A stretch of DNA of 64,000 bases from Streptomyces bauhiniae (GCF_004784475.1 NZ_SRRT01000003.1:310001-374000), one strand, 5' to 3'; numbered from the stretch's first letter, positions 29,939 to 38,894 are shown. Numbers and translations: made by a program. Notes: generated by a model from the letters alone, not told the origin.

Positions 29939-31810
29939 ATGAACCAGCCCGACCTGGCCCGTCTCGCCGACGACGGCCGCCCCTTCGCCCTGCTGCACCG
30001 CCGCACCCCCGGCCGCGACACCTCCTTCGTGGAGGTGCTGCTCGGCCCGGTCACCGCCCACGAGAAGCTGGCCGAGCTGCCCGACGAGGGCCTGGCGCTG
30101 ATCCCGTTCCGGCAGATCCGCGAGCGCGGCTTCGACGTCCGCGACGACGGCACCCCGCTGCTGGTGCTCCGCCCCGAGGAGTCGTACGAGGTCCCGCTCG
30201 CGACCGCGCTGGAGACCCTGCCCGCGCATCCGGTGCGGGTCGAGGACGGCGGGTTCGACGTGCCCGACGAGGAGTACGGGGAGATCGTCGGCCGGGTGCT
30301 CGCTGAGGAGATCGGGCGGGGCGAGGGCGCCAACTTCGTGATCCGGCGGACCTACCGGGGCGAGATCCCCGGCTTCTCGCGGGCCGACGCGCTCGCGCTG
30401 TTCCGGCGGCTGCTGGCGGGCGAGCGGGGCGCGTACTGGACGTTCGTGGTGCACACCGGGGACCGGACGCTGGTCGGGGCGAGCCCCGAGGTCCATGTGC
30501 GGATGTCCGGCGGGACGGTGGTGATGAACCCGATCAGCGGGACGTACCGCTATCCGGCCGAGGGGCCGACGCCGGAGCACCTGCTGGAGTTCCTCGGTGA
30601 CGCCAAGGAGACCGAGGAGCTGTCCATGGTGGTCGACGAGGAGCTGAAGATGATGTGCACCGTCGGCGACCGGGGCGGGGTGGTGGTCGGCCCCCGGCTG
30701 AAGGAGATGGCCCACCTCGCGCACACCGAGTACGAGCTGCGCGGCAAGACCTCGCTGGACGTCCGGGACGTGCTGCGCGAGACCATGTTCGCCGCGACCG
30801 TCACCGGCTCGCCGGTGCAGAACGCCTGCCGGGTGATCGAGCGGTACGAGCCCACCGGTCGCGGCTACTACGCGGGCGCGCTCGCCCTGCTCGGCCGGGA
30901 CGCCGGGGGCGCCCGCACCCTGGACTCCCCCATCCTGATCCGCACCGCCGACATCGCCGCCGACGGCCGGCTGAGCGTGCCGGTCGGCGCGACCCTGGTG
31001 CGCGGCTCGGACCCGGCCGGCGAGGTGGCCGAGACCCACGCGAAGGCGGCGGGCGTGCTGGCCGCGCTCGGGGTGCGCCCGGCCCGGCCGCGTACCGAGC
31101 GGGAGCGGCCCCGGCTGGCGGACGACCCCCGGGTACGGGCCGCGCTGGACGGGCGCCGCGCGGCGCTGGCGCCGTTCTGGCTGCGGATGCGGGAGCCGGC
31201 CGCCCCGCTGGGCGCGCACGCGCTGGTGGTCGACGGCGAGGACACCTTCACCGCGATGCTGGCCCACGTGCTGCGCTCGGGCGGCCTGGAGGTGACCGTA
31301 CGGCGCTTCGACGAGCCGGGGCTCACCGAGGCGGTACGGGCGCACGAGGGGCCGGTGGTGCTGGGGCCCGGCCCCGGTGACCCCTCCGACGCGGCCGACC
31401 CGAAGATGCGGGTCCTGCGGGAGCTGACGGCGACCGTGCTGCGGGAGCACCGGCACGGGGTGCTCGGGGTGTGCCTGGGGCACGAGCTGATCGCGGCGGA
31501 GCTGGGGCTGGAGATCGTCCGCAAGCGGGTGCCGTACCAGGGGGCGCAGACGGTGATCAACCTGTTCGGGCGGGCGGAGACGGTCGGCTTCTACAACAGC
31601 TTCACGGCCCGCTGCGACGACGACGCGGCACGTGAACTGGCCGCGCACGGCGTGGAGGTGAGCCGTACGCCGGACGGCGAGGTGCACGCGCTGCGCTCCG
31701 GCCGGTTCGCGTCGGCGCAGTTCCACCCGGAGTCGGTGCTGACCGTCAACGGGGCGGATCTGGTACGGGAGTTGGTGTCCGGTCTGCTGACGGCGCGGAC
31801 CGGCTCGTAG
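29939..31810 (+). CDS. trpEG: Fused anthranilate synthase TrpE-TrpG
   Basis: 623 residues. The N-terminal 420 form the chorismate-binding subunit (GGTVVMNPISGTYR, AKETEELSMVVDEELKMM, TVTGSPVQNACRVIERYE, GRGYYAGALALLG). The C-terminal 190 are a class I glutamine amidotransferase with Cys in GVCLGHELIAAELG and His/Glu in SAQFHPESVL. AGAGGA precedes the ATG. Expected to convert chorismate and glutamine to anthranilate. GSPVQNA replaces the TGAPK-like loop of ordinary TrpE and recalls the PhzE type, so the exact product deserves caution. The attenuator argues for tryptophan synthesis. Confidence 0.92.
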   Translation: MNQPDLARLADDGRPFALLHRRTPGRDTSFVEVLLGPVTAHEKLAELPDEGLALIPFRQIRERGFDVRDDGTPLLVLRPEESYEVPLATALETLPAHPVRVEDGGFDVPDEEYGEIVGRVLAEEIGRGEGANFVIRRTYRGEIPGFSRADALALFRRLLAGERGAYWTFVVHTGDRTLVGASPEVHVRMSGGTVVMNPISGTYRYPAEGPTPEHLLEFLGDAKETEELSMVVDEELKMMCTVGDRGGVVVGPRLKEMAHLAHTEYELRGKTSLDVRDVLRETMFAATVTGSPVQNACRVIERYEPTGRGYYAGALALLGRDAGGARTLDSPILIRTADIAADGRLSVPVGATLVRGSDPAGEVAETHAKAAGVLAALGVRPARPRTERERPRLADDPRVRAALDGRRAALAPFWLRMREPAAPLGAHALVVDGEDTFTAMLAHVLRSGGLEVTVRRFDEPGLTEAVRAHEGPVVLGPGPGDPSDAADPKMRVLRELTATVLREHRHGVLGVCLGHELIAAELGLEIVRKRVPYQGAQTVINLFGRAETVGFYNSFTARCDDDAARELAAHGVEVSRTPDGEVHALRSGRFASAQFHPESVLTVNGADLVRELVSGLLTARTGS

Positions 31811-31816
31811 CGGGCG

Positions 31817-32845
31817 TCACCCGAAGAAAACTCCGGCCTCCGCGTACAGCTCCGGGTCGACCGTCTTCAGTTCGGCGGTCGCCTCGGAGATCGGGATGCG
31901 GACGATGCGGGTGCCCTGGAGGGCGACCATCTTGCCGTAGTCGCCGTCGTGGACGCAGTCGATGGCGTGCAGCCCGAAGCGGGTGGCGAGCCAGCGGTCG
32001 AAGGCGCTCGGGGTGCCGCCGCGCTGGACGTGGCCCAGCACGGTGGTGCGGGCCTCCTTGCCGGTGCGCTTCTCGATCTGCTTGGCCAGCCACTCCCCCA
32101 CCCCGGACAGCCGGACGTGCCCGAAGGAGTCGTGCGACTCGTCCTTGAGCACCATCTCCCCGTCGCTCGGCATGGCGCCCTCGGCGACGACCACGATCGG
32201 GGCGTACGCCGCCTCGAAGCGGGAGGTGATCCAGCCGCACACCTCGTCCAGGTCGAAGCGGTGCTCGGGGATGAGGATGACGTTGGCGCCGCCGGCCAGC
32301 CCGGAGTGCAGCGCGATCCAGCCCGCGTGCCGGCCCATCACCTCGCAGACCAGCACCCGCATGTGGGACTCGGCGGTGGTGTGCAGCCGGTCGATGGCCT
32401 CGGTGGCGATGTTGACGGCGGTGTCGAAGCCGAAGGTGTAGTCGGTGCCGGAGAGGTCGTTGTCGATGGTCTTGGGCACGCCCACGCAGGGCACGCCGTG
32501 CTCCTCGTACAGGGTGGCGGCGACGCCGAGGGTGTCCTCGCCGCCGATGACGATCAGCGCGTCGACGCCCTGTTCGGCGAGGTTCTCCCGGACCCGGCGC
32601 ACCCCGTCCTCGGCATTCAGGGGGTTGGTGCGCGAGGAGCCGAGGATGGTGCCGCCGCGCGGGAGGATGCCGCGCACGGCGGGGATGTCGAGCGGGACGG
32701 TCCGGCCTTCGAGGGGGCCGCGCCAGCCGTCCCGGAAGCCGGTGAAGTCGTAGCCGTACTCCTGGACGCCCTTGCGGACGATGGCCCGGATGACGGCGTT
32801 CAGGCCCGGACAGTCCCCGCCCCCGGTCAGCACTCCGACGCGCAT
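31817..32845 (-). CDS. pfkA: 6-phosphofructokinase
   Basis: Phosphorylates fructose 6-phosphate in glycolysis. 342 residues. N-terminal MRVGVLTGGGDCPGLNAVIR, substrate site PKTIDNDLSGTDYTFGFDTA, MGRHAGWIAL, and GHVQRGGTPSAFDR. Asp104 (GGEDTLG) and Lys125 (VPKTIDND) are the residues of the group that includes PPi-dependent enzymes; ATP-dependent E. coli PFK has Gly at both. Streptomycete members have been reported as ATP-dependent, so the donor cannot be read from sequence. AAGGGA precedes the ATG. Confidence 0.94.
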   Translation of the reverse strand: MRVGVLTGGGDCPGLNAVIRAIVRKGVQEYGYDFTGFRDGWRGPLEGRTVPLDIPAVRGILPRGGTILGSSRTNPLNAEDGVRRVRENLAEQGVDALIVIGGEDTLGVAATLYEEHGVPCVGVPKTIDNDLSGTDYTFGFDTAVNIATEAIDRLHTTAESHMRVLVCEVMGRHAGWIALHSGLAGGANVILIPEHRFDLDEVCGWITSRFEAAYAPIVVVAEGAMPSDGEMVLKDESHDSFGHVRLSGVGEWLAKQIEKRTGKEARTTVLGHVQRGGTPSAFDRWLATRFGLHAIDCVHDGDYGKMVALQGTRIVRIPISEATAELKTVDPELYAEAGVFFG

Positions 32846-32879
32846 GGTCCGTCCCTTCGCCGCGGTAACCGACTCAGCC

Positions 32880-32906
32880 ACGTTAATGGTGATACAGGTC
32901 ACACAA
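32880..32906 (-). promoter_or_regulatory. Probable pfkA promoter
   Basis: Minus strand TTGTGT (32901-32906) and TAACGT (32880-32885) with a short 15-base spacer. The CRP-like site fills the spacer and part of the -35. Confidence 0.45.
32888..32903. promoter_or_regulatory. CRP-like operator in the pfkA promoter
   Basis: TGTGACCTGTATCACC on the minus strand fits TGTGA-N6-TCACA in nine of ten specified bases. It overlaps the presumed -35 and spacer, so a bound Crp would more likely repress than activate. Streptomyces has a Crp with a similar target. Confidence 0.6.
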
Positions 32907-32933
32907 CGAGGTGGGAAGGGCGAAACCGGTGAA

Positions 32934-33608
32934 TCAGTCGTCGTCCAGGCCGCGCTCGATGGCGTACCGCACCAGTTCCACCCGGTTGTGGAGCTGGAGC
33001 TTGCCGAGGGTGTTCTGGACGTGGTTCTGGACCGTGCGGTGCGAGATGACCAGGCGCTCCGCGATCTGCTTGTAGCTCAGGCCCTTGGCGACCAGGCGCA
33101 GCACCTCGGTCTCCCGCTCGGTCAGCCGGGGCGCGCCCGGCGCCCCGGCCTCGGGCGCCGGCGCGGGCTCGGCGGCCAGCCGCCGGTACTCGCCGAGGAC
33201 CAGTCCGGCGAGGCCGGGGGTGAACACCGGGTCACCGACGGCGGTACGGCGGACCGCGTCCAGCAGTTCGCCGGTGGACGCGGACTTCAGCAGATAGCCG
33301 GTGGCGCCCGACTTCACGGCCTCCAGCACGTCGGCATGCTCGCCGCTGGCGGAGAGCACCAGCACGCGCAGGGCCGGGTTGTGGGCGACGAGTTCCTTGC
33401 AGACCTGCACACCGGGCTTGGCGGGCAGGTTGAGGTCGAGCACCAGCACGTCGGGGGCGGCGGCCTTGGCCCGGCGCACCGCCTGTTCGCCGTCGCCCGC
33501 GGTGGCGACGACGTGCAGCCCGGACTCGGCCAGGTCGCGGGCGACCGCGTCGCGCCACATGGGGTGGTCGTCGACCACCATCACCTTGATCGGGTCCTGC
33601 TCGGTCAT
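32934..33608 (-). CDS. NarL/LuxR-type response regulator
   Basis: 224 residues. Receiver domain 1-125 with acidic pocket DD at 13-14, phospho-acceptor Asp58 (VLVLDLNLP) and the conserved Lys in GYLLKSAS. A linker rich in Pro/Ala leads to a LuxR-type HTH (LTERETEVLRLVAKGLSYKQIAERLVISHRTVQNHVQNTLGKL). Start overlaps the kinase stop as ATGA, so the pair is translationally coupled. Confidence 0.94.
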   Translation of the reverse strand: MTEQDPIKVMVVDDHPMWRDAVARDLAESGLHVVATAGDGEQAVRRAKAAAPDVLVLDLNLPAKPGVQVCKELVAHNPALRVLVLSASGEHADVLEAVKSGATGYLLKSASTGELLDAVRRTAVGDPVFTPGLAGLVLGEYRRLAAEPAPAPEAGAPGAPRLTERETEVLRLVAKGLSYKQIAERLVISHRTVQNHVQNTLGKLQLHNRVELVRYAIERGLDDD

Positions 33609-34777
33609 CGCCGTTCCGCCTTCCCCCGCGCCGCCTCGGCGCTCTTCGGTACCTTCAACTCGACCTCGGTGCCCTGGCCGGGCACGGAGATCACCTCCGC
33701 GCTGCCGCCGAGGTCGCGCAGCCGTCCCCGGATCGACTGGGCCACCCCGAGCCTGCCCTCGCCCTCGGCCAGCGCGAGCCGGCCCTCGGGGATGCCGGGG
33801 CCGTCGTCGCGGACGGTGACGACGATCTCGCCGGGCTCGTCCTCGACCAGAATCCAGGCGCGGGCCTCCTCGCCCGCGTGCCGCCGCACATTGTCCAGCG
33901 CGGCCCCGACGGCGGCCGCCAGCTCCCGCGCCGCCGTCGCCTCCAGGGTGACCGGCGCCCCCGGTTCGGCCAGGCTCACGCGGGACCCGGCGTACGGGGC
34001 GAGCAGGGAGCGCAGGTCGAGCGGGCCGGTGTCGGCGGAGGCAGGGCCGGCGGGAGTGCGACTGGTGGGGAGCAAGCCGCCGGAGACCAGGGTGCGCAGG
34101 GCGATCTCCTGTTCCCCGGCCAGCCGGCCCAGCTCGGCCGCCTCGCCGCCGATGACCGCGCCGCGCCGCTGCACCATGGCCAGCACCTGGAGCACGCTGT
34201 CGTGGATGTCGCGGGCGAGGCGCTCCCGTTCGCGGGTGGCGGCCTCGATCTCCAGGGCGCGGGCGAGGGTGCGCTCGGAGGCGCGGGCCACCTCGACCAC
34301 GTAGCCGATGGCGATGGCGGCGACCCAGACCAGGATCACGTTGTGCACGGTGTCCCGCGCCGGGGCGCCGCGCTCGACCAGGTTGGCCACGGCGACCGCC
34401 GTGGAGGCGCCGGCCGCCCAGCGCCAGCCGCCCTTGAGGGCGAAGGCCAGCACCGCGCCGGCCGTCCATATCGACGGCAGGGTGGGACCGCCGTCCGCGA
34501 TCCGGTGCGGATCGTCGGCGAGCGGGGTGAGCAGGATGCCGAGGACCGCCACGGCCAGGTCGGCCGCGAGGAACCGCCGGGTGCAGCGGGCCGCACCGGT
34601 CACCCGGGTCACGGTGGCGAGCGTCCAGACGACGAGCAGCGCGTAGTAGGCGAGGGCCAGCCAGGGGCGGACGAAGTGGGTGTAGGCGGTGGCGCCCAGA
34701 CCGATCGCGTACAGCATGGTCAGGACGCGGTAGCCGGTGAGCGCGCGCCACAGCGGCAGCTCGACCGACATCCGCAT
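33605..34777 (-). CDS. Sensor histidine kinase of the NarX/MacS type
   Basis: 390 residues. About five to six transmembrane helices in the first 160 residues, then the HisKA_3 dimerisation box with His in RERERLARDIHDSVLQVLAMVQRRG, and an HATPase domain (NVRRHAGEEA; VRDDGPGIPEGRL). The ATG is preferred to a GTG 21 bases upstream because AGGGGTGGG lies before it. The membrane part suggests that it senses something in or at the membrane. Partner is the response regulator just downstream. Confidence 0.92.
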   Translation of the reverse strand: MRMSVELPLWRALTGYRVLTMLYAIGLGATAYTHFVRPWLALAYYALLVVWTLATVTRVTGAARCTRRFLAADLAVAVLGILLTPLADDPHRIADGGPTLPSIWTAGAVLAFALKGGWRWAAGASTAVAVANLVERGAPARDTVHNVILVWVAAIAIGYVVEVARASERTLARALEIEAATRERERLARDIHDSVLQVLAMVQRRGAVIGGEAAELGRLAGEQEIALRTLVSGGLLPTSRTPAGPASADTGPLDLRSLLAPYAGSRVSLAEPGAPVTLEATAARELAAAVGAALDNVRRHAGEEARAWILVEDEPGEIVVTVRDDGPGIPEGRLALAEGEGRLGVAQSIRGRLRDLGGSAEVISVPGQGTEVELKVPKSAEAARGKAERR

Positions 34778-34827
34778 GACTTGCCCACCCCTGGCCACGG
34801 CGCCCCCGCCTCCCCCGAGCCGGGTCG

Positions 34828-35568
34828 CTACGCCCCGGTCTTCTCCGCCTTCTCCGCCTTGCCGGCTTCCTTCGCCGCCTTCGCCGCCTCCGCGATCTGC
34901 CGCTTGGCGGCGGTCGCGTAGATGTCGACGTACTCCTGGCCGGAGAGCTTCATGATCTCGTACATGACCTCGTCCGTCACCGCCCGCAGCACGAACCGGT
35001 CGTGGTCCATGCCGTGGTAGCGGCTGAAGTCCAGCGGCTTGCCGATCCGGATACCGGGCCGCATCAGCTTCGGCATGACCTTGCCGGGCGGCTGGATCTT
35101 CTCGGTGTCGATCATCGCCACCGGGATCACCGGCGCCCCGGTGGCCAGCGCCACGCGGGCCAGACCGCCGGGCTTGCCCCGGTAGAGGCGGCCGTCGGGC
35201 GAGCGGGTGCCCTCGGGATAGATGCCGAACAGCTCACCGCGCTCCAGCACCTCTATGCCGCTCTTGATCGCGGCCTCGCCCGCACCCCGCGCGCCGGAGC
35301 GGTCGACGGGGAGCTGCCCGACGCCCTTGAAGAAGGCGGCCGTCAGCCGTCCCTTGAGTCCGGGGGTGGTGAAGTACTCGGCCTTGGCGATGAAGGTGAC
35401 CTTGCGGTCCAGCATCGTGGGCAGGAAGAACGAGTCCGAGAAGGACAGGTGATTGCTCGCCAGAATGGCGGGCCCCTCGGCCGGGATGTTCTCCAGCCCC
35501 TCGACCCAGGGTCTGAAGGCGACCTTCAGCGGCCCTCCGATGGCAACCTTCATCGTGCCGTACAACAC
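34828..35568 (-). CDS. 1-acylglycerol-3-phosphate acyltransferase (PlsC-type)
   Basis: About 246 residues. Catalytic motif NHLSFSDS (HX4D), acceptor-binding YPEGTRSPDGRLY, and VIPVAMIDTEKI. The N-terminus is slightly hydrophobic, so peripheral membrane binding is likely. The GTG start is chosen for GGAGG seven to eight bases upstream; an ATG five codons later is possible. The tail (AKRQIAEAAKAAKEAGKAEKAEK) is a Lys/Ala-rich helix. Role in phospholipid synthesis is inferred from the family. Confidence 0.9.
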   Translation of the reverse strand: MLYGTMKVAIGGPLKVAFRPWVEGLENIPAEGPAILASNHLSFSDSFFLPTMLDRKVTFIAKAEYFTTPGLKGRLTAAFFKGVGQLPVDRSGARGAGEAAIKSGIEVLERGELFGIYPEGTRSPDGRLYRGKPGGLARVALATGAPVIPVAMIDTEKIQPPGKVMPKLMRPGIRIGKPLDFSRYHGMDHDRFVLRAVTDEVMYEIMKLSGQEYVDIYATAAKRQIAEAAKAAKEAGKAEKAEKTGA

Positions 35569-35725
35569 CCACGTGCCTCCCGATTCCGTCGCACAGACCT
35601 TAACCCGGACCGCCGCCGATGGCGCCGACGACCCTGGTCGGTGGCGACGCGGTCGCGTACGGTGAAGCACATCCGCCCGTACCGCACTCCCCAGAGATCC
35701 ACATACCGGAACAGGAGCCCCAAAG

Positions 35726-36505
35726 GTGCCGGTCCTTCCCGGAGCCGAGCCGTACCGCCACGACGGCGGGGAGGTGGGGGTTCTCCTCTGCCACGGTTTC
35801 ACCGGCTCGCCCCAGTCGCTGCGCCCCTGGGCGGAGCACCTCGCCGCGCACGGCCTGTCGGTGTCGCTGCCCCTGCTGCCCGGTCACGGCACCCGCTGGG
35901 AGGACCTGCGGGCCACCGGCTGGGAGGACTGGTACGCGCACGTCGACCGTGAACTGTGGCAGCTCGCCGAGCGCTGCGAGCGGGTGTTCGTGGCCGGGCT
36001 GTCGATGGGCGGCGCGCTCGCGCTGCGGCTGGCCGCCAAGCACGGTGAGCGGGTGGCCGGTGTGGTCGTCGTCAACCCGGCGAACCGGGTGCACGGACTC
36101 GCCGCGCACGCCCTGCCCGTGGTCCGGCACCTGGTGCCCGCCACCAAGGGCATCGCCAGCGACATCGCCAAGGGCGCCACCACCGAGCTGGGCTACGACC
36201 GGGTCCCGCTGCACGCGGCCCACTCCCTGCGCCGCTTCCTGCGGGTGCTGGACGGTGAGCTGCCGCAGGTCACGCAGCCGTTGCTGCTGCTGCGCAGCGC
36301 GGTGGACCATGTGGTCCCGGCGGCCGACTCGGCGCGGGTGCTGAGCCGGATGTCCTCCACGGACGTAACCGAGAGCGTGCTGGAACAGAGCTACCACGTG
36401 GCGACGTTGGACCATGACGCGGACCGGATCGTCGAGGAGAGCCTCGCCTTCATCGACCGGCTCGCTCCCCGTGTCGGCAAGGAAGGGACGGCCCCCGTTG
36501 GCTGA
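35726..36505 (+). CDS. Alpha/beta-hydrolase, carboxylesterase or monoacylglycerol lipase type
   Basis: 259 residues. Oxyanion segment LCHGFTGSPQSL, nucleophile Ser in VAGLSMGGALALRLA near residue 95, acid in RSAVDHVVPAADS, and His in EQSYHVATLDHDAD, as in Bacillus Est30. No signal peptide. GTG with CAGGAG upstream. Its stop lies inside the next gene's start. Confidence 0.92.
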   Translation: MPVLPGAEPYRHDGGEVGVLLCHGFTGSPQSLRPWAEHLAAHGLSVSLPLLPGHGTRWEDLRATGWEDWYAHVDRELWQLAERCERVFVAGLSMGGALALRLAAKHGERVAGVVVVNPANRVHGLAAHALPVVRHLVPATKGIASDIAKGATTELGYDRVPLHAAHSLRRFLRVLDGELPQVTQPLLLLRSAVDHVVPAADSARVLSRMSSTDVTESVLEQSYHVATLDHDADRIVEESLAFIDRLAPRVGKEGTAPVG

Positions 36506-37079
36506 GCACGACTCCGACCGCGAGGGCCGCGAGCCGGACGAACACGGCACGCCCCTCGACGAGGACGCCGCCTGGCGTGCCATCGTCGCGGGGTACGGCG
36601 ACGAGCCGCCGGACCCGCCCGGCTCCAGGCCGTTCCGCGCCATCGAGGACCTCGCACTGCTGGAGAAGGACCCGGAACCCGAAGCAGAGTCGGAGTCCGA
36701 GTCGGACGGCACCGACGAGAAGCCCGCGCCGGTACGGCCGCTGGGCAGCTCGGTCACCTTCGCGCCCGGCGTCGGCCCGCGCGACCACACTCCGGCCGAG
36801 CCTTCCGACGACGGTGACGATGACGACGGCGAGGGTCACTTCGTACCGCCCGAGCCGCCCCCGCTGCCCGTCGCCGACACCACCGCCAAGTTCGCCTGGC
36901 TCGGGGTGGTCGGCGGGCCGGTCCTGCTGCTGCTCGCCGTGCTGCTGGGCTGGGAGATGACCTGGTGGCTGACGACCCTCGCCATCGGCGGCTTCCTCGG
37001 CGGCTTCGTCACCCTGGTGACCCGGATGCGCACGGACGACGACGGCGACGACGACCCCGGCCGGGGGGCCGTCGTCTGA
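36498..37079 (+). CDS. Acidic protein with two C-terminal membrane helices
   Basis: 193 residues from a TTG that overlaps the esterase stop by eight bases and has GGAAGGGACGG upstream. The first 130 residues are charged and disordered, rich in Asp/Glu/Pro with an ESESESD run; AWRAIVAGYGDEPPDPPGSRPFRAIEDLAL is the most conserved-looking part. Two helices follow near 140-180 (FAWLGVVGGPVLLLLAVLLGW; TTLAIGGFLGGFVTLV), then an acidic tail. Function unknown; probably co-translated with the esterase. Confidence 0.8.
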   Translation: MAEHDSDREGREPDEHGTPLDEDAAWRAIVAGYGDEPPDPPGSRPFRAIEDLALLEKDPEPEAESESESDGTDEKPAPVRPLGSSVTFAPGVGPRDHTPAEPSDDGDDDDGEGHFVPPEPPPLPVADTTAKFAWLGVVGGPVLLLLAVLLGWEMTWWLTTLAIGGFLGGFVTLVTRMRTDDDGDDDPGRGAVV

Positions 37080-37085
37080 GCATCG

Positions 37086-37838
37086 CTAGGCGCTCGCGGG
37101 GATTCTGAGGGCGGCCAGGACCGGGAGATGGTCCGTGGCCGCCCTCAGGTCGCTTCCGGTGACGCCGGGGAGGTCGGTGGGGACTCCGCAGGCCAGCACC
37201 TCGATGCCGTTCGTGGCGAGGACGGCGTCGATGCGGCGGGCCGGGGCCTCGGCGGGGAAGGTGTCCGTGCCGCCCCGGGGGGCTAGGGTCGCGGCGTCCT
37301 GGAGGGCTTCGGCGAGCTGGGTGAAGGCGGGGCCGGCCGGGCCTTCGTTGAGGTCGCCGCCGATCACGGCGTGGTCCACGCCCAGTTTGCCCAGGTGGTC
37401 GAGGAGCAGGCCGCTCTGCACCTGGCGTTCGGCCTTCGTCAGGCCGAGGTGGCAGCAGACGAGTCCGACGCGGGCCTTGCCGAAGCGGACGATCGCGGTG
37501 GCCAGGCCCCTGCGGTGCTGGCCGGGGGTGAGGGGCAGCAGGATGTCCTCGGTGTGCTCGACCGTGGCCCGCAGGGAGCAGAGGATCGCGGGGCCGGCTG
37601 CGGGGGCTCCGCCGGTGAGGTAGACGAGGTTGGTGGCCTTGGCGAGGCGGGCCAGCTTTTTGCGCCAGCGGAAGAAGCGGGGGGCTTCCTGGAGGAGGAG
37701 TACGTCGGGGGCGCAGGCGTTGATCACTCTTGCCAGGGCGTCGACGTCGTCCCTCAGGGAGCGGATGTTGTAGCTGAGAACCCTGATGACCGCGGAACCG
37801 TCTGACTCCGTACGGGAGTTGGGGAACGGGGATGGCAT
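37086..37838 (-). CDS. Endonuclease/exonuclease/phosphatase family protein
   Basis: 250 residues. Metal and catalytic motifs in order: VLSYNIRSLRDD, VLLLQEAPRF, VCCHLGL, VIGGDLNEGP and ATDHLPVLAAL. No signal peptide or membrane anchor, so a cytoplasmic phosphodiesterase or nuclease of unknown substrate. Convergent with the membrane protein gene, with only six bases between stops. Confidence 0.88.
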   Translation of the reverse strand: MPSPFPNSRTESDGSAVIRVLSYNIRSLRDDVDALARVINACAPDVLLLQEAPRFFRWRKKLARLAKATNLVYLTGGAPAAGPAILCSLRATVEHTEDILLPLTPGQHRRGLATAIVRFGKARVGLVCCHLGLTKAERQVQSGLLLDHLGKLGVDHAVIGGDLNEGPAGPAFTQLAEALQDAATLAPRGGTDTFPAEAPARRIDAVLATNGIEVLACGVPTDLPGVTGSDLRAATDHLPVLAALRIPASA

Positions 37839-37853
37839 GTGATCAACCTACTC

Positions 37854-37917
37854 GGGGCGCGGGGATCGTTTGCGACTGCCGGTCCGTCGTGGCTTGTCGC
37901 GCAGTTCCCCGCGCCCC
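37854..37917. repeat. Dispersed Streptomyces intergenic hairpin
   Basis: Outer arms GGGGCGCGGGG and CCCCGCGCCCC, with an inner GCGAC/GTCGC pair. The segment CGCGCAGTTCCCCGCGCCCC is one I recognise as recurring many times between genes in Streptomyces chromosomes. It lies 23 bases past the minus-strand glkA stop and can act as its terminator. Confidence 0.75.
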
Positions 37918-37940
37918 TGAGTCGGGACAACCGAGGTCAC

Positions 37941-38894
37941 TTACATGACCGGGTCCGGCTCCCTGGCGAGGTCCGCCGCGCCGACCAGGCCCGCCTTGTT
38001 GCCGAGCTGGGCGGCGATGACGTCGGCGACCGGGCGCCAGTTGCCGCCGACCAGCCAGCGCTTGTAGGACTTGCGGATCGGGTCGAGGACCAGCTCGCCC
38101 TCGTCCGAGAGGCCGCCGCCCACGATGAAGGCGGAGGGGTCGAACAGCGAGGCCAGGTCCGCGAGACCGGCGCCCGCCCAGCGGGCCAGCTCGCGGTAGG
38201 AGTCCACGGCCACCGGGTCGCCCTGGCGGGCGGCCACCGAGATGTGCTTGCCCTCGATGCCGTCGGGGGTGCCGTCGCCGAGGCCCAGCAGGATCTCCGC
38301 GTTCTCCGGGGTGGCGTTGGCGCGCTGCTTGGCGTAGCGGACCAGGGCGCGGCCGGAGGCGTACTGCTCCCAGCAGCCCTGCGAGCCGCAGCCGCAGGCC
38401 AGGCCGTCCGGGACCATCCGGATGTGGCCGAACTCGGCGGCCACGCCGAAGTGACCCCGGCGCAGCTTGTTGCCGATGATGATGCCGCCGCCCAGGCCGG
38501 TGCCGAGCGTGATGCAGATGACGTTGCGGTGGCCCTTGCCCGCGCCGAACTTGTACTCGCCCCAGGCGGCCGCGTTGGCGTCGTTCTCCACGACGACCGG
38601 GAGACCCACACGGGCCTCGACCTTCTCCTTGAGCGGCTCCTGGCGCCAGTCGATGTTGGGCGCGAAGTACACGGTCGAGCGCTGCCGGTTCACGTAGCCG
38701 GCCGCACCGATGCCCACGCCGACGATGTCGTGTCCGGCACGCGCGCCCTCCACGGCCGAGGCGATGGCGTCCACGATGGCCTCGGGCGTGCTGGGGGTCG
38801 GCACCTTGAAGGTCGAGAGGATGTTGCCTTCCTCGTCGACCACGCCGGCCGCGATCTTGGTGCCGCCGATGTCGACGCCGATGGTGAGTCCCAT
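37941..38894 (-). CDS. glkA: Glucokinase, ROK family
   Basis: ATP-dependent glucose kinase and, in streptomycetes, a central player in carbon catabolite repression. 317 residues, the same length as S. coelicolor GlkA. Phosphate-1 motif IGVDIGGTKIAAGV, catalytic Asp in VVENDANAAAWGEY, ROK zinc motif GLACGCGSQGCWEQYASG and EFGHIRMVPDG. Single gene, ends at the dispersed hairpin. Confidence 0.97.
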   Translation of the reverse strand: MGLTIGVDIGGTKIAAGVVDEEGNILSTFKVPTPSTPEAIVDAIASAVEGARAGHDIVGVGIGAAGYVNRQRSTVYFAPNIDWRQEPLKEKVEARVGLPVVVENDANAAAWGEYKFGAGKGHRNVICITLGTGLGGGIIIGNKLRRGHFGVAAEFGHIRMVPDGLACGCGSQGCWEQYASGRALVRYAKQRANATPENAEILLGLGDGTPDGIEGKHISVAARQGDPVAVDSYRELARWAGAGLADLASLFDPSAFIVGGGLSDEGELVLDPIRKSYKRWLVGGNWRPVADVIAAQLGNKAGLVGAADLAREPDPVM

